NCBI GenBank assembly: GCA_031254795.1
Contig: JAIRTS010000056.1
Span: 1-7,451, forward strand
Length of the DNA stretch: 7,451 bases
Source: Treponema sp.
GTDB lineage: Bacteria > Spirochaetota > Spirochaetia > Treponematales > Breznakiellaceae
Direction: 5' to 3'
Part shown: positions 1 through 5,590 of the stretch, piece after piece
Layout: every line of letters begins with the position of its first letter
Position numbering within the stretch: the stretch's first letter is position 1
Notes under the pieces: generated by a model
Told to the model about the DNA's origin: nothing
Database searches by the model: none
Seen by the model: only the letters and a program-made list of their open reading frames with translations
Program-made: the position numbers and the translations under genes

Positions 1-211
1 GTCATGTGGACCGCTTCTTTTATTTTCGGGAAAAACCGTTCAAGGGCGTTCTGCGAGCTTTCCTTTACCATATTGAGCATGAACCACATCAGCTTCTTGA
101 ACGGCATTTTACGGTTCCGGCTGAAATCCTGTTTCCTTTTTTTTGAACGGTTTTCATAGTCCGCCTTTTCCAACAGGTTTCGAACGATTTCAAAACAAGT
201 TTTTCCCCCAT
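1..211 (-). CDS. IS4-family transposase, N-terminal part, cut by window edge and frame-broken at its start
   Basis: Read on the minus strand, bases 196 to 3 encode a peptide containing FEIVRNLLEKADYENRSKK, FSRNRKMPFKK, FMLNMVKESSQNALERFF and KIKEAVHM. This is the usual N-terminal region of IS4-family DDE transposases, ahead of the catalytic domain; the D, D and E residues lie beyond the window edge. The best start is the ATG at 211-209, with a GGAGGG Shine-Dalgarno 5-6 bases upstream. That ATG opens a different frame (MGEKLVLKS...), which ends at a stop near base 90. One extra G in the run at 209-205 would join the ATG to the transposase frame. In the strict frame the first alternative start is TTG at 173. 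Either one base has been lost, leaving a dead copy, or the G5A5 run is a slippage site, or the sequence has an error. The family call is fairly sure, the start is not. Confidence 0.7.
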
Positions 212-255
212 GACACCCTCCCGTTTCCGGTTTGCCACGGCTTCGGGAGGGTGTC
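212..255 (-). promoter_or_regulatory. Perfect 12-bp hairpin sequestering the transposase Shine-Dalgarno
   Basis: Arms at 212-223 and 244-255 (GACACCCTCCCG / CGGGAGGGTGTC) pair perfectly around a 20-base loop. On minus-strand RNA the second arm contains the GGAGGG Shine-Dalgarno and ends one base before the ATG at 211. A transcript reading in from outside the element would fold the SD into the stem. Fold-back inhibition of this sort is known from IS10 and IS50. A transcript starting inside the hairpin would leave the SD free. The structure is seen directly; the function is inferred. Confidence 0.65.
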
Positions 256-453
256 TATCCCTTAACTTGTTGACAGTGGGATCCGTCCGGCTTGACCGGA
301 TTATAAGACGCCTTGTTCACTTTTTATCAGCACTCCTTTTGACCATTGAAACGCTTGCTATTGTTCTAAATTTGACTTTTGGACCCAGCTTGCTTTTGGA
401 AAGAAGTATACATACTTTATATGTGATTGTCAATCCTTTTTTTAGAAAGAAGG

Positions 454-473
454 GGAAAAACCGATGTTTTTCC
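454..473. repeat. 8-bp inverted repeat with CGAT loop
   Basis: GGAAAAAC (454-461) and GTTTTTCC (466-473) are perfect reverse complements around CGAT. The stem is A/T-rich and is not followed by a clear T-run on the plus strand, so it is a poor terminator. It could be a protein-binding site upstream of the operon promoter or a chance structure. Confidence 0.4.
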
Positions 474-528
474 AGTGCTTCGTCGCTACGCGCGCTTTGT
501 TTCATTTCAGCAGAGGACTTGCGTAAAA

Positions 529-547
529 CGTGAACGGCGTATTCACG
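529..547. repeat. 6-bp inverted repeat upstream of the operon promoter
   Basis: CGTGAA (529-534) and TTCACG (542-547) flank a 7-base spacer. It lies about 50 bases before the proposed -35, a position that would suit an operator or activator site, but there is no independent support. Confidence 0.3.
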
Positions 548-598
548 CGAGCGCATTCGCACGATCTTCAAGCTCTTTGTTTCAACATAAAATTTTAT

Positions 599-627
599 TT
601 GACTTTTCAGGAATTCTGTATTAGCAT
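599..627 (+). promoter_or_regulatory. Candidate sigma-70 promoter of the three-gene unit
   Basis: TTGACT (599-604) and TAGCAT (622-627) are separated by 17 bases. The -35 matches the consensus at five of six positions and the -10 at four. Transcription would start near 634, giving a leader of about 35 bases before the GTG at 669. It is the best-spaced candidate in the upstream stretch. Confidence 0.45.
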
Positions 628-654
628 TAACATCAATACCCATGTGAACTTCGC

Positions 655-665
655 AGGAAGGAGAG
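655..665 (+). promoter_or_regulatory. Ribosome binding site that fixes the GTG start of the GH63-like gene
   Basis: AGGAAGGAGAG is a strong Shine-Dalgarno whose AAGGAG core ends 5 bases before the GTG at 669. The GTG two bases earlier (667) runs straight into TGA, and no ATG lies in frame nearby, so GTG 669 is the supported start. Confidence 0.75.
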
Positions 666-668
666 AGT

Positions 669-2117
669 GTGACAAAAAAAGAACTGCCCAAAATCCATTT
701 TTATGATCAGGATTTTGTGGATATTTATGACAAAACGTGGGCTTGGGTTCAAGATTCTTGGAGATCAGGCGGAGAAAAGAAATCTGGCGGGGACAAGCCG
801 GCGGGAAGGCCGATAGAAGGAGTTTTTTTTTCCTATCAAGGAAATTTGGCGATTCAGCAAGCGGATGCCATTTTTTCCTCTTTTTTCCTCGTATACTCAA
901 ACCGGAATTTTCACGCGTATCCAGCGTTAGATATATTTTATGATAGACAGGAGCCAAATGGGGCGATCCGTTCAATGTACAGCATTGAGACTGGAGCGCC
1001 TGTATTCGACGCTGGCAATCCCGATGGTATAGGTATGCCTATCTTTGCGTGGGCTGAGTTCAACCTGTACCACAAGACGGCGAATAAAAAGCGGATCAAA
1101 GAAGTCATCCCCAAAATTCATCAGTATCTTCAATGGATAGATTCGTGTTGCAAAAGACCGAACGGGTTATATGAAGCGCCTGTCGCTGCGACCGGCATGT
1201 TCAACGCTCCGCGTGAGGGCGCCGTTTATCCGATAGACTTTAACGCTATGATGGCGATAAACGTGTTGTACATGGCGGCGCTTACCGATCTCCTTAATGA
1301 CAAGGAAGCGAGCTTCCAATACAAAAGACACTATTTCGCCTTGAAGACACAAATCAACGCGCTTATGTGGGACAATGAGGATGGATTTTACTATGATATT
1401 GACATAAACGGCGATAAGCTGCCCGTAAAGACTCTGGCGAGTTATTGGACTCTGCTCGCGGAAATTCCCAATGAGGATAAGGCGGAGCGGCTCATTGAAA
1501 AATTGCTTGATCCCAAATTCTTCGGCACGGCGCATCCGTTTCCGACGCTCGCCGCAAATGAAAGCGCTTTTGACGAGAACGGCGGCGGATACTGCGGGTC
1601 TGTGTACCCGCACCTCAACTTTATGGTGATAAAGGGGCTTGAGCGCTATCAGCGATGGGATATTGCGCGAGAATGCGCCATACGGCATCTCTACTTCATG
1701 CTGGACTCCATGTCTACCGAAGACCAGCGGAAGGGAAAACTTTGGGAAGCGTATTTGCCGAATGGAGAAGGTCATGCGATCTGGAACGATCATCCCGAAT
1801 TTCCCCGCCCCCAGTACCTCACCTACGATGCGTTGTCTACGATTTCGTTAATGATAGAAAACGTCGTGGGGCTTTTCATATCGTTGCCTCGCAAGACGGT
1901 GGATTGGATCATCCCAAACATGGACATCATGGGCGTGGAGAATCTCTCCTTGAAAAAGAATTTGATCACCATACTTGCAAACAAGAGCGGCAGAGGGTGG
2001 GAGATACACATGGAAAGCGAGAAACTCTACTATTTTACCATCAACATATTGGGAAAAAAGAAGAAAACTCTGCCCATACCGTCCGGAAAATGCTCTATGT
2101 TGATAGATAAGCTGTAG
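669..2117 (+). CDS. Trehalase/GH63-like (MGH1-type) (alpha/alpha)6-barrel protein, possibly catalytically altered
   Basis: This 482-residue protein resembles the (alpha/alpha)6-barrel glycosidases of the trehalase/GH63 (mannosylglycerate hydrolase-like) group. It has no signal peptide, so it is probably cytoplasmic. Supporting motifs are MWDNEDGFYYDID (233-245), the GGGYCGSVYPHLNFMVIKGL block (305-324), KLWEAYLPNGE (357-367) and YLTYDALS (383-390). From about residue 408 (RKTVDWIIPN) to the end there is a small region, probably beta-rich. In GH63 and trehalases the catalytic acid is the Asp of an ESGMDN or SGWD motif. Here the matching segment is ATGMFNAPR (174-182), with Phe178 in place of Asp. 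The Glu in WEAY (Glu360) is where the base is expected and is kept. The protein may therefore be an inactive sugar-binding relative, or use another acid. It is the first gene of the unit, 63 bases before the PilZ gene. Substrate unknown; family call moderately sure. Confidence 0.75.
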   Translation: MTKKELPKIHFYDQDFVDIYDKTWAWVQDSWRSGGEKKSGGDKPAGRPIEGVFFSYQGNLAIQQADAIFSSFFLVYSNRNFHAYPALDIFYDRQEPNGAIRSMYSIETGAPVFDAGNPDGIGMPIFAWAEFNLYHKTANKKRIKEVIPKIHQYLQWIDSCCKRPNGLYEAPVAATGMFNAPREGAVYPIDFNAMMAINVLYMAALTDLLNDKEASFQYKRHYFALKTQINALMWDNEDGFYYDIDINGDKLPVKTLASYWTLLAEIPNEDKAERLIEKLLDPKFFGTAHPFPTLAANESAFDENGGGYCGSVYPHLNFMVIKGLERYQRWDIARECAIRHLYFMLDSMSTEDQRKGKLWEAYLPNGEGHAIWNDHPEFPRPQYLTYDALSTISLMIENVVGLFISLPRKTVDWIIPNMDIMGVENLSLKKNLITILANKSGRGWEIHMESEKLYYFTINILGKKKKTLPIPSGKCSMLIDKL

Positions 2118-2120
2118 TTT

Positions 2121-2149
2121 TTGACGCTTCGCTTTAGTCAGCATTAAAT
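2121..2149 (+). promoter_or_regulatory. Candidate internal promoter before the PilZ gene
   Basis: TTGACG (2121-2126) and TTAAAT (2144-2149) are 17 bases apart in the gap after the GH63-like gene. Transcription would start near 2156, leaving about 25 bases of leader that include the Shine-Dalgarno. It would allow the PilZ and ppx genes to be expressed apart from the first gene. Two mismatches in the -10 keep confidence moderate. Confidence 0.4.
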
Positions 2150-2170
2150 TTTTACGATAATTAAGATAAG

Positions 2171-2176
2171 AGAAGG
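2171..2176 (+). promoter_or_regulatory. Ribosome binding site of the PilZ gene
   Basis: AGAAGG lies 4 bases before the ATG at 2181 and supports that start. The leader around it is otherwise A/T-rich. Confidence 0.6.
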
Positions 2177-2180
2177 TAAA

Positions 2181-3431
2181 ATGTCAACGCAAATTAAAAG
2201 AATTGAGAAAGAGTATTTTCTCTCGAAGCTAGCGGCGGAACAGATTCCTGTCATATACATTTTTAACCGACAGGATTATGTTTTAAAAGTCGATAAAATT
2301 TCCACAAAGGAAATTGAGTTTGTCATGGAAAAGCCTGTAGAGGGATTGGTGGAGAATAAAAAGATCAATCTGATGTTTGATTACAAAGGATTGAGCATTT
2401 CCTTTTCTACTGAAGTCAAAAATATAAGAGAAGATGTCGTTACCGCCACAATACCGGATGCGCTTTATAAAAATTTGGCAAGATCCAGTCAGAGGATCGC
2501 CGTTCCGACTGATCTCCAAATCAAACTGATGTCGCTGGAGGATCGTTACTCGCTTCCTTTCCCCAAAGCGGCTGCATTTGAACCGCTAGACAGTTCGGCC
2601 GTTCTGCCCGGCATAGATCCTCAGAATTTCAACGCAATAGTCGCCAACATGATACAGGCGGCGAAATCATACACGGATGGGTGCAAGATAATCTATTACA
2701 ACACTGCTGTTCAGCCCGATAAAACGGAAGAACGGATTGTCGCGGAAAGCGGCAAGACGCTATTTATTCCCTCGTCCGTAGCGCAGTTTCCCGAAACATT
2801 CGCGTCAGAAAAAAGGTTTATAACCAAAGCGGCTTTCAAGCGCTACTTTGAAAGCGTTGGCGCAGGCGTGGGATTCCTTGATCAAACGCTTGCGCAATTT
2901 CTTAAAGCGAAAGAAGATGAAGGCATTCTTTCCGCGTTATGGATTCCCTTTCTGTTTCAGGAGTACGTTGTAGGGTACATTTATCTGTGGAGAAGCAACC
3001 ACATGGCCGATAGAAGAGAGGATAAACTCCCGTTTTCTGAGGAATTCGCGGAAAAGATATACCAATACGGCAAATGCATCGTTTTTTCTCTGGAGAGACG
3101 CGGCTATTTTGAAGCGGGGCGTATGAAGGATCGCGTCATTAACGGCAAGGTCGCCGATATAAGCGCATCGGGTTTGCGGTTTGCGGTTCCCAATTCCTTT
3201 GTGTTCCAATCGTTGCAACCAGGCGTTGAGCTTGCCGTCTCATTGAAAGCGCCGCAGCGAACGATTGATGTGAAGATGAAAATTCGCAGGCGATACAAAG
3301 AAGGCTCCTTAGTGTATCTTGGTTGTAGTTTCGTGGATATAACGCCTGATGACAGCCGCTTTCTGTTTGAATTTATTTATGGCAAGCCGGCAAATCCTAT
3401 TACCGAGAATTTTCTTGCCGGTAATGTTTGA
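2181..3431 (+). CDS. PilZ-domain protein with YcgR-like N-terminus and GAF-like middle (spirochaetal DUF1577-like)
   Basis: This 416-residue protein has no signal peptide or membrane segment and is a likely cytoplasmic c-di-GMP receptor. Residues about 20-100 are beta-rich and resemble the YcgR N-terminal domain, ending in ALYKNLARSSQR. The RSSQR (101-105) has the RxxxR form and the place where a PilZ domain normally starts. Residues about 110-305 interrupt this; the end of that part (ALWIPFLFQEYVVGYIYL, then PFSEEFAEKIYQYG) reads like a GAF domain. Residues 306-400 are the PilZ domain, with RMKDR (314-318, RxxxR) and DISASG (326-331, D/NxSxxG), the two c-di-GMP contact motifs, then a beta-barrel with RRRYKEGSLVYLGCSFVDI. 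The layout matches what I know of spirochaetal DUF1577/PilZ proteins. The ppx start follows after 6 bases, so the two are probably co-translated. Binding of c-di-GMP is inferred from motifs. The downstream effect is unknown. Confidence 0.85.
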   Translation: MSTQIKRIEKEYFLSKLAAEQIPVIYIFNRQDYVLKVDKISTKEIEFVMEKPVEGLVENKKINLMFDYKGLSISFSTEVKNIREDVVTATIPDALYKNLARSSQRIAVPTDLQIKLMSLEDRYSLPFPKAAAFEPLDSSAVLPGIDPQNFNAIVANMIQAAKSYTDGCKIIYYNTAVQPDKTEERIVAESGKTLFIPSSVAQFPETFASEKRFITKAAFKRYFESVGAGVGFLDQTLAQFLKAKEDEGILSALWIPFLFQEYVVGYIYLWRSNHMADRREDKLPFSEEFAEKIYQYGKCIVFSLERRGYFEAGRMKDRVINGKVADISASGLRFAVPNSFVFQSLQPGVELAVSLKAPQRTIDVKMKIRRRYKEGSLVYLGCSFVDITPDDSRFLFEFIYGKPANPITENFLAGNV

Positions 3432-3437
3432 GTCTTA

Positions 3438-5078
3438 ATGGAATACAACGCAGATTCGCCGTCAATTCGGCTTGTCGCTGTTTTGGAGATAGGCTCAACG
3501 GGCATACGGTTGTTGGTTGCGGAAATCACCGGCAAAGGCGAATGGAGAACCGTTGACAGTGCGGTCAAGCCGATTGTTCTGGGGAGAGATGTGTTTACTT
3601 CTGGACAAGTATCCCATTCGTCATTGTTGGAATGCTTGGTGGTTCTGCGGAATTTTCAGGAATTGCTTAAGGGATGGGGCGTCTCTGGCGATGACGTACA
3701 CCTTATAGCTACCAGCGCCTTGAGAGCCGCCCGCAATCGGGATATGTTCGCCGACAGAGTCTATCAGGAAACTGGGTACCGGCTTACTATCGTCGAAGGC
3801 ATTGAAGAGAACAGGCTTATGTACCTTGCCGTGCGCTTTGCCTTAAAACAGATCAAAGGCTCATCCGGCGGAACGCCAACTGACGGAACATCCACTGATG
3901 GAACATCAGCAAATGCCCCATCTGGCGACAAAAATGAAACAAACAACCTGTTTTGGCGGGGAAACAGCATCATCATTGACATAGGCGGCGGATCCACAGA
4001 GATTATGCTGTTGCGGCAGGGAAGAATGGTCGCCGCGCACAGTGTCCGTCTGGGCAGCATCCTCATGGATCAGCAGTCCCTGTCCGCGCGCGGCTCTGAA
4101 TGGTCAAGAGAGCGGTACTTGACAGAAGGGATCAAAAATACGCTTACCTTCCTGAAAGCGGAAATGGACCTTTCCCAGATTAAAACGTTTGTTGTCACCG
4201 GTTCTGACACCCGTATCGCGGCCTCTTTAATAGGGAGTGAGTACAATAAAAACAGCAGTGTAATAGATAGGGAGAAATTTCTTTCCTTTGTCAAAAAAAT
4301 ACAGTACTATACGGTCGAAGAGTGCGTGCAAAAATTGCACATTAGTTATGGCGATGCGGAAGGATTTGTTCCCGGTCTTTTGATTTACAAGGGTTTTCTG
4401 GAGCAAACCAAAGCCACTCAGGTGGTGGCGCTCGGCGTTTCCCTCCGCGAAGGCTTGCTCATTGATCTTGCCATGGGGTTTGATCCCGAATTACAAGAAG
4501 AATTTTTCACTCAGGTCATTGCGTCCGCGATTAATCTGGGGCGAAAATACCATTTTGACGAGGCGCACGGGCGTCATGTCGCGGCTCTGAGCATGATTCT
4601 TTTTGACGCGCTTGTCCGTGAACACGGCTTGAATCGCCATGACCGGCTTCTTCTTGAAACAGCCGCGTTGCTTCACGATATAGGCATGTTTATCCGTGGC
4701 TCCAGCCATCAGAAACATAGCCAATACATCGTGGCGAATTCGGAAATCTTTGGGATTCATCGAGAAGAGTTGGAGATTATCGCCAATGTGGTCCGTTATC
4801 ATCGCGGCGATCAACCTTCGCCGGGAGACATCGCTTTTATAGCCCTGCAACGGGAAGAGCGCATATTGGCGTTGAAGCTCGTTTCCATACTGCGTGTCGC
4901 CGACGCCCTTGATCGAGGCCACTCCCAGCGGATACAAAACATCTGTATTGAACACAAAGGCGAAAGTATTGTCATTCACGCCAACGACAACGTAGACAAA
5001 AATCTGGAACGCGCCAGTCTGGAAGAAAAAGCGAATATGTTTCAGGATGTTTTCGGTTACAAGGTAGCGTTGATATGA
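3438..5078 (+). CDS. ppx: Ppx/GppA-family exopolyphosphatase with C-terminal HD domain
   Basis: This 546-residue Ppx/GppA-type phosphatase probably releases phosphate from the ends of polyphosphate, pppGpp, or both. It has the ASKHA fold: LEIGSTGIRLLV (16-27) is phosphate loop 1, with Glu17 where Asp is usual. ATSALRAARN (91-100), VEGIEENRL (119-127, holding the catalytic Glu, probably Glu124), DIGGGSTE (181-188) and SVRLGS (202-207) complete the site. Residues from about 370 form an HD domain with His377/His380, LLHDIG (411-416), HKHSQY-type HQKHSQ (424-429), YHRGD (454-458) and RVADALDR (486-493), so its metal ligands look intact. The protein is longer than E. coli Ppx (about 513 residues), largely because of a roughly 35-residue Thr/Ser/Gly/Asp-rich insertion (139-174) built partly of 5-residue repeats. 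No clear Shine-Dalgarno precedes the ATG, which lies 6 bases after the PilZ stop, so translational coupling is likely. Polyphosphatase versus pppGpp preference cannot be told from sequence alone. Confidence 0.92.
   Translation: MEYNADSPSIRLVAVLEIGSTGIRLLVAEITGKGEWRTVDSAVKPIVLGRDVFTSGQVSHSSLLECLVVLRNFQELLKGWGVSGDDVHLIATSALRAARNRDMFADRVYQETGYRLTIVEGIEENRLMYLAVRFALKQIKGSSGGTPTDGTSTDGTSANAPSGDKNETNNLFWRGNSIIIDIGGGSTEIMLLRQGRMVAAHSVRLGSILMDQQSLSARGSEWSRERYLTEGIKNTLTFLKAEMDLSQIKTFVVTGSDTRIAASLIGSEYNKNSSVIDREKFLSFVKKIQYYTVEECVQKLHISYGDAEGFVPGLLIYKGFLEQTKATQVVALGVSLREGLLIDLAMGFDPELQEEFFTQVIASAINLGRKYHFDEAHGRHVAALSMILFDALVREHGLNRHDRLLLETAALLHDIGMFIRGSSHQKHSQYIVANSEIFGIHREELEIIANVVRYHRGDQPSPGDIAFIALQREERILALKLVSILRVADALDRGHSQRIQNICIEHKGESIVIHANDNVDKNLERASLEEKANMFQDVFGYKVALI
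3870..3914 (+). repeat. Three imperfect 15-bp tandem repeats inside ppx
   Basis: The units GGAACGCCAACTGAC, GGAACATCCACTGAT and GGAACATCAGCAAAT stand head to tail and encode GTPTD, GTSTD and GTSAN. The 15-bp unit keeps the frame. They form part of a low-complexity insertion between the EGIEENRL and DIGGGSTE blocks of Ppx, probably a surface loop. Confidence 0.8.
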
Positions 5079-5129
5079 AGGATGAGCCGCCCCTTCATTC
5101 TCGTGTACGAGCGGGCTTTCATCCTTTTT
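5078..5129 (+). terminator. Rho-independent terminator of the GH63-PilZ-ppx unit
   Basis: AAGGATGA (5078-5085) pairs with TCATCCTT (5119-5126). Inner GC-rich segments (GCCGC / GCGGGC) can pair with a bulge, and CTCG/CGAG form a short apical stem. A T-run follows at 5125-5129. It begins on the last base of the ppx stop codon, as expected for the end of a transcription unit. Confidence 0.75.
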
Positions 5130-5280
5130 GATATTATTGCGCAAGAATTAGATTATCCGCCTACCCATTAGACTAAGACGCATACAGGGCGTATATACGG
5201 GGTATGAAAAAAAATCCCATGAGGTTTAGAAAAATTTGGCGAACGATTTCCTGAAGAGGGGCGGTGCCGCGCATACTTGT

Positions 5281-5369
5281 TTGACCTCTGTTTTCCGAAT
5301 GGTTTTATATGCCCTCGGCGTGGGGCGCATACAGGAAGGAGGATATTCATGCTTGCAATGGGAATATAA
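5281..5369 (+). promoter_or_regulatory. Promoter, strong Shine-Dalgarno and ATG opening only a 6-codon ORF
   Basis: TTGACC (5281-5286) is followed after 16 bases by TTTTAT or after 19 bases by TATATG. AGGAAGGAGG (5333-5342) lies 6 bases before ATG 5349. The frame reads MLAMGI and stops at TAA 5367-5369. Such a complete start module with almost no ORF could be a leader peptide, the surviving start of a lost gene, or chance. A nested inverted repeat begins 5 bases later. Confidence 0.35.
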
Positions 5370-5374
5370 CAGAA

Positions 5375-5434
5375 GCTGTTCAAAAGCTAACCCGAACGTA
5401 CGTTCGGCGGACTATGTTCGCGTTTTGGAACAGC
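5375..5434 (-). terminator. Nested inverted repeat with a 16-bp perfect palindrome, possible terminator of the minus-strand gene
   Basis: GCTGTTCAAAA (5375-5385) pairs with TTTTGGAACAGC (5423-5434) with one bulged base. Nested inside is the perfect palindrome CCGAACGTACGTTCGG (5392-5407). On the minus strand the outer stem begins 3 bases after the stop at 5437 that ends the frameshifted tail of the exported protein, a normal terminator position. The run of T after the stem is weak (TTCTGTT), so an operator or other DNA site is also possible. Confidence 0.4.
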
Positions 5435-5436
5435 CT

Positions 5437-5590
5437 CTATTGCGTCTCCAATTTCGCGAGCTGAGTCTGCGCGCCCTCCATCGCCATTCGGCGGCTCTGG
5501 GGTTCCGGTCACCTGGGCCGGCGCGGCAACTTTGCCGCCGTTTCTTCCCGTACTCAATGTCGGCGCATTTGGTCCCGCATAGCCGAAACT
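5437..5590 (-). pseudogene. Frameshifted C-terminal tail of the exported NlpC/P60-like protein
   Basis: After the TAG at 5591-5589 the minus strand stays coding-like in two other frames. From 5590 to 5489 it reads SFGYAGPNAPTLSTGRNGG, then KVAAPAQVTGTPEPP. From ATG 5487 it reads MAMEGAQTQLAKLETQ and stops at 5439-5437. Removing one base near 5591 and one near 5488 would give a single protein of about 484 residues with a Pro/Gly/Ala-rich linker and a short amphipathic end. A hairpin begins 3 bases after the final stop. This may be a decayed 3' end, sequencing error, or a separate overlapping ORF starting at TTG 5611, which has a GAGG 7 bases upstream. Confidence 0.45.

Larger units (their letters stand above)
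1..255 (-). mobile_element. End of an IS4-family insertion sequence (partial)
   Basis: The minus strand carries the 5' end of an IS4-type transposase, preceded by a strong hairpin, so the window begins inside an insertion sequence whose transposase end faces the plus-strand operon. The rest of the element lies outside the window. The outer boundary is not certain. The minus-strand text starting near 279 (CCACTGTCAACAAGTTAAGG) could be the terminal inverted repeat, but the other end is not visible to compare and I cannot identify a target-site duplication. The boundary given is the outer edge of the hairpin and is a minimum. Confidence 0.6.
256..598. other. Intergenic stretch without a recognisable gene
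   Basis: No open frame here looks coding: the 107-codon plus-strand and 124-codon minus-strand frames have atypical composition and no recognisable motif. Visible elements are a TCCGG/CCGGA inverted repeat (286-290 / 296-300), a TATAAT on the minus strand (300-305) with no good -35 partner, and an 8-bp hairpin at 454-473. There is also a 6-bp hairpin at 529-547, and T-rich tracts. The stretch separates the IS end from the operon promoter. Confidence 0.6.
5130..5436. other. Intergenic stretch between convergent transcription units
   Basis: No credible protein-coding gene is seen. The plus-strand frame at 5236-5652 and minus-strand frame at 5168-5383 have no recognisable content. The stretch holds the short start module at 5281-5369 and the nested inverted repeat at 5375-5434. 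A MKKNPMRFRKIWRTIS frame at 5204-5254 has no Shine-Dalgarno and is not called. Confidence 0.55.

Noticed and set aside
270..306. Outward-facing TTGACA at the IS edge with TTATAA, as an IS-born promoter
   Set aside because: The spacing is about 25 bases, too long for a sigma-70 promoter, and the next TTGACC box also lacks a -10 at the right distance.
210..533. 107-codon plus-strand ORF
   Set aside because: It begins in the transposase hairpin on the opposite strand, has no Shine-Dalgarno or recognisable motif, and has an unnatural composition.
1167..1793. 208-codon minus-strand ORF inside the GH63-like gene
   Set aside because: A shadow of the real gene on the plus strand, which has clear family motifs over the same bases.
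5204..5254. Small plus-strand ORF reading MKKNPMRFRKIWRTIS
   Set aside because: No Shine-Dalgarno, only 16 codons, and it lies just after a terminator with no supporting signal.
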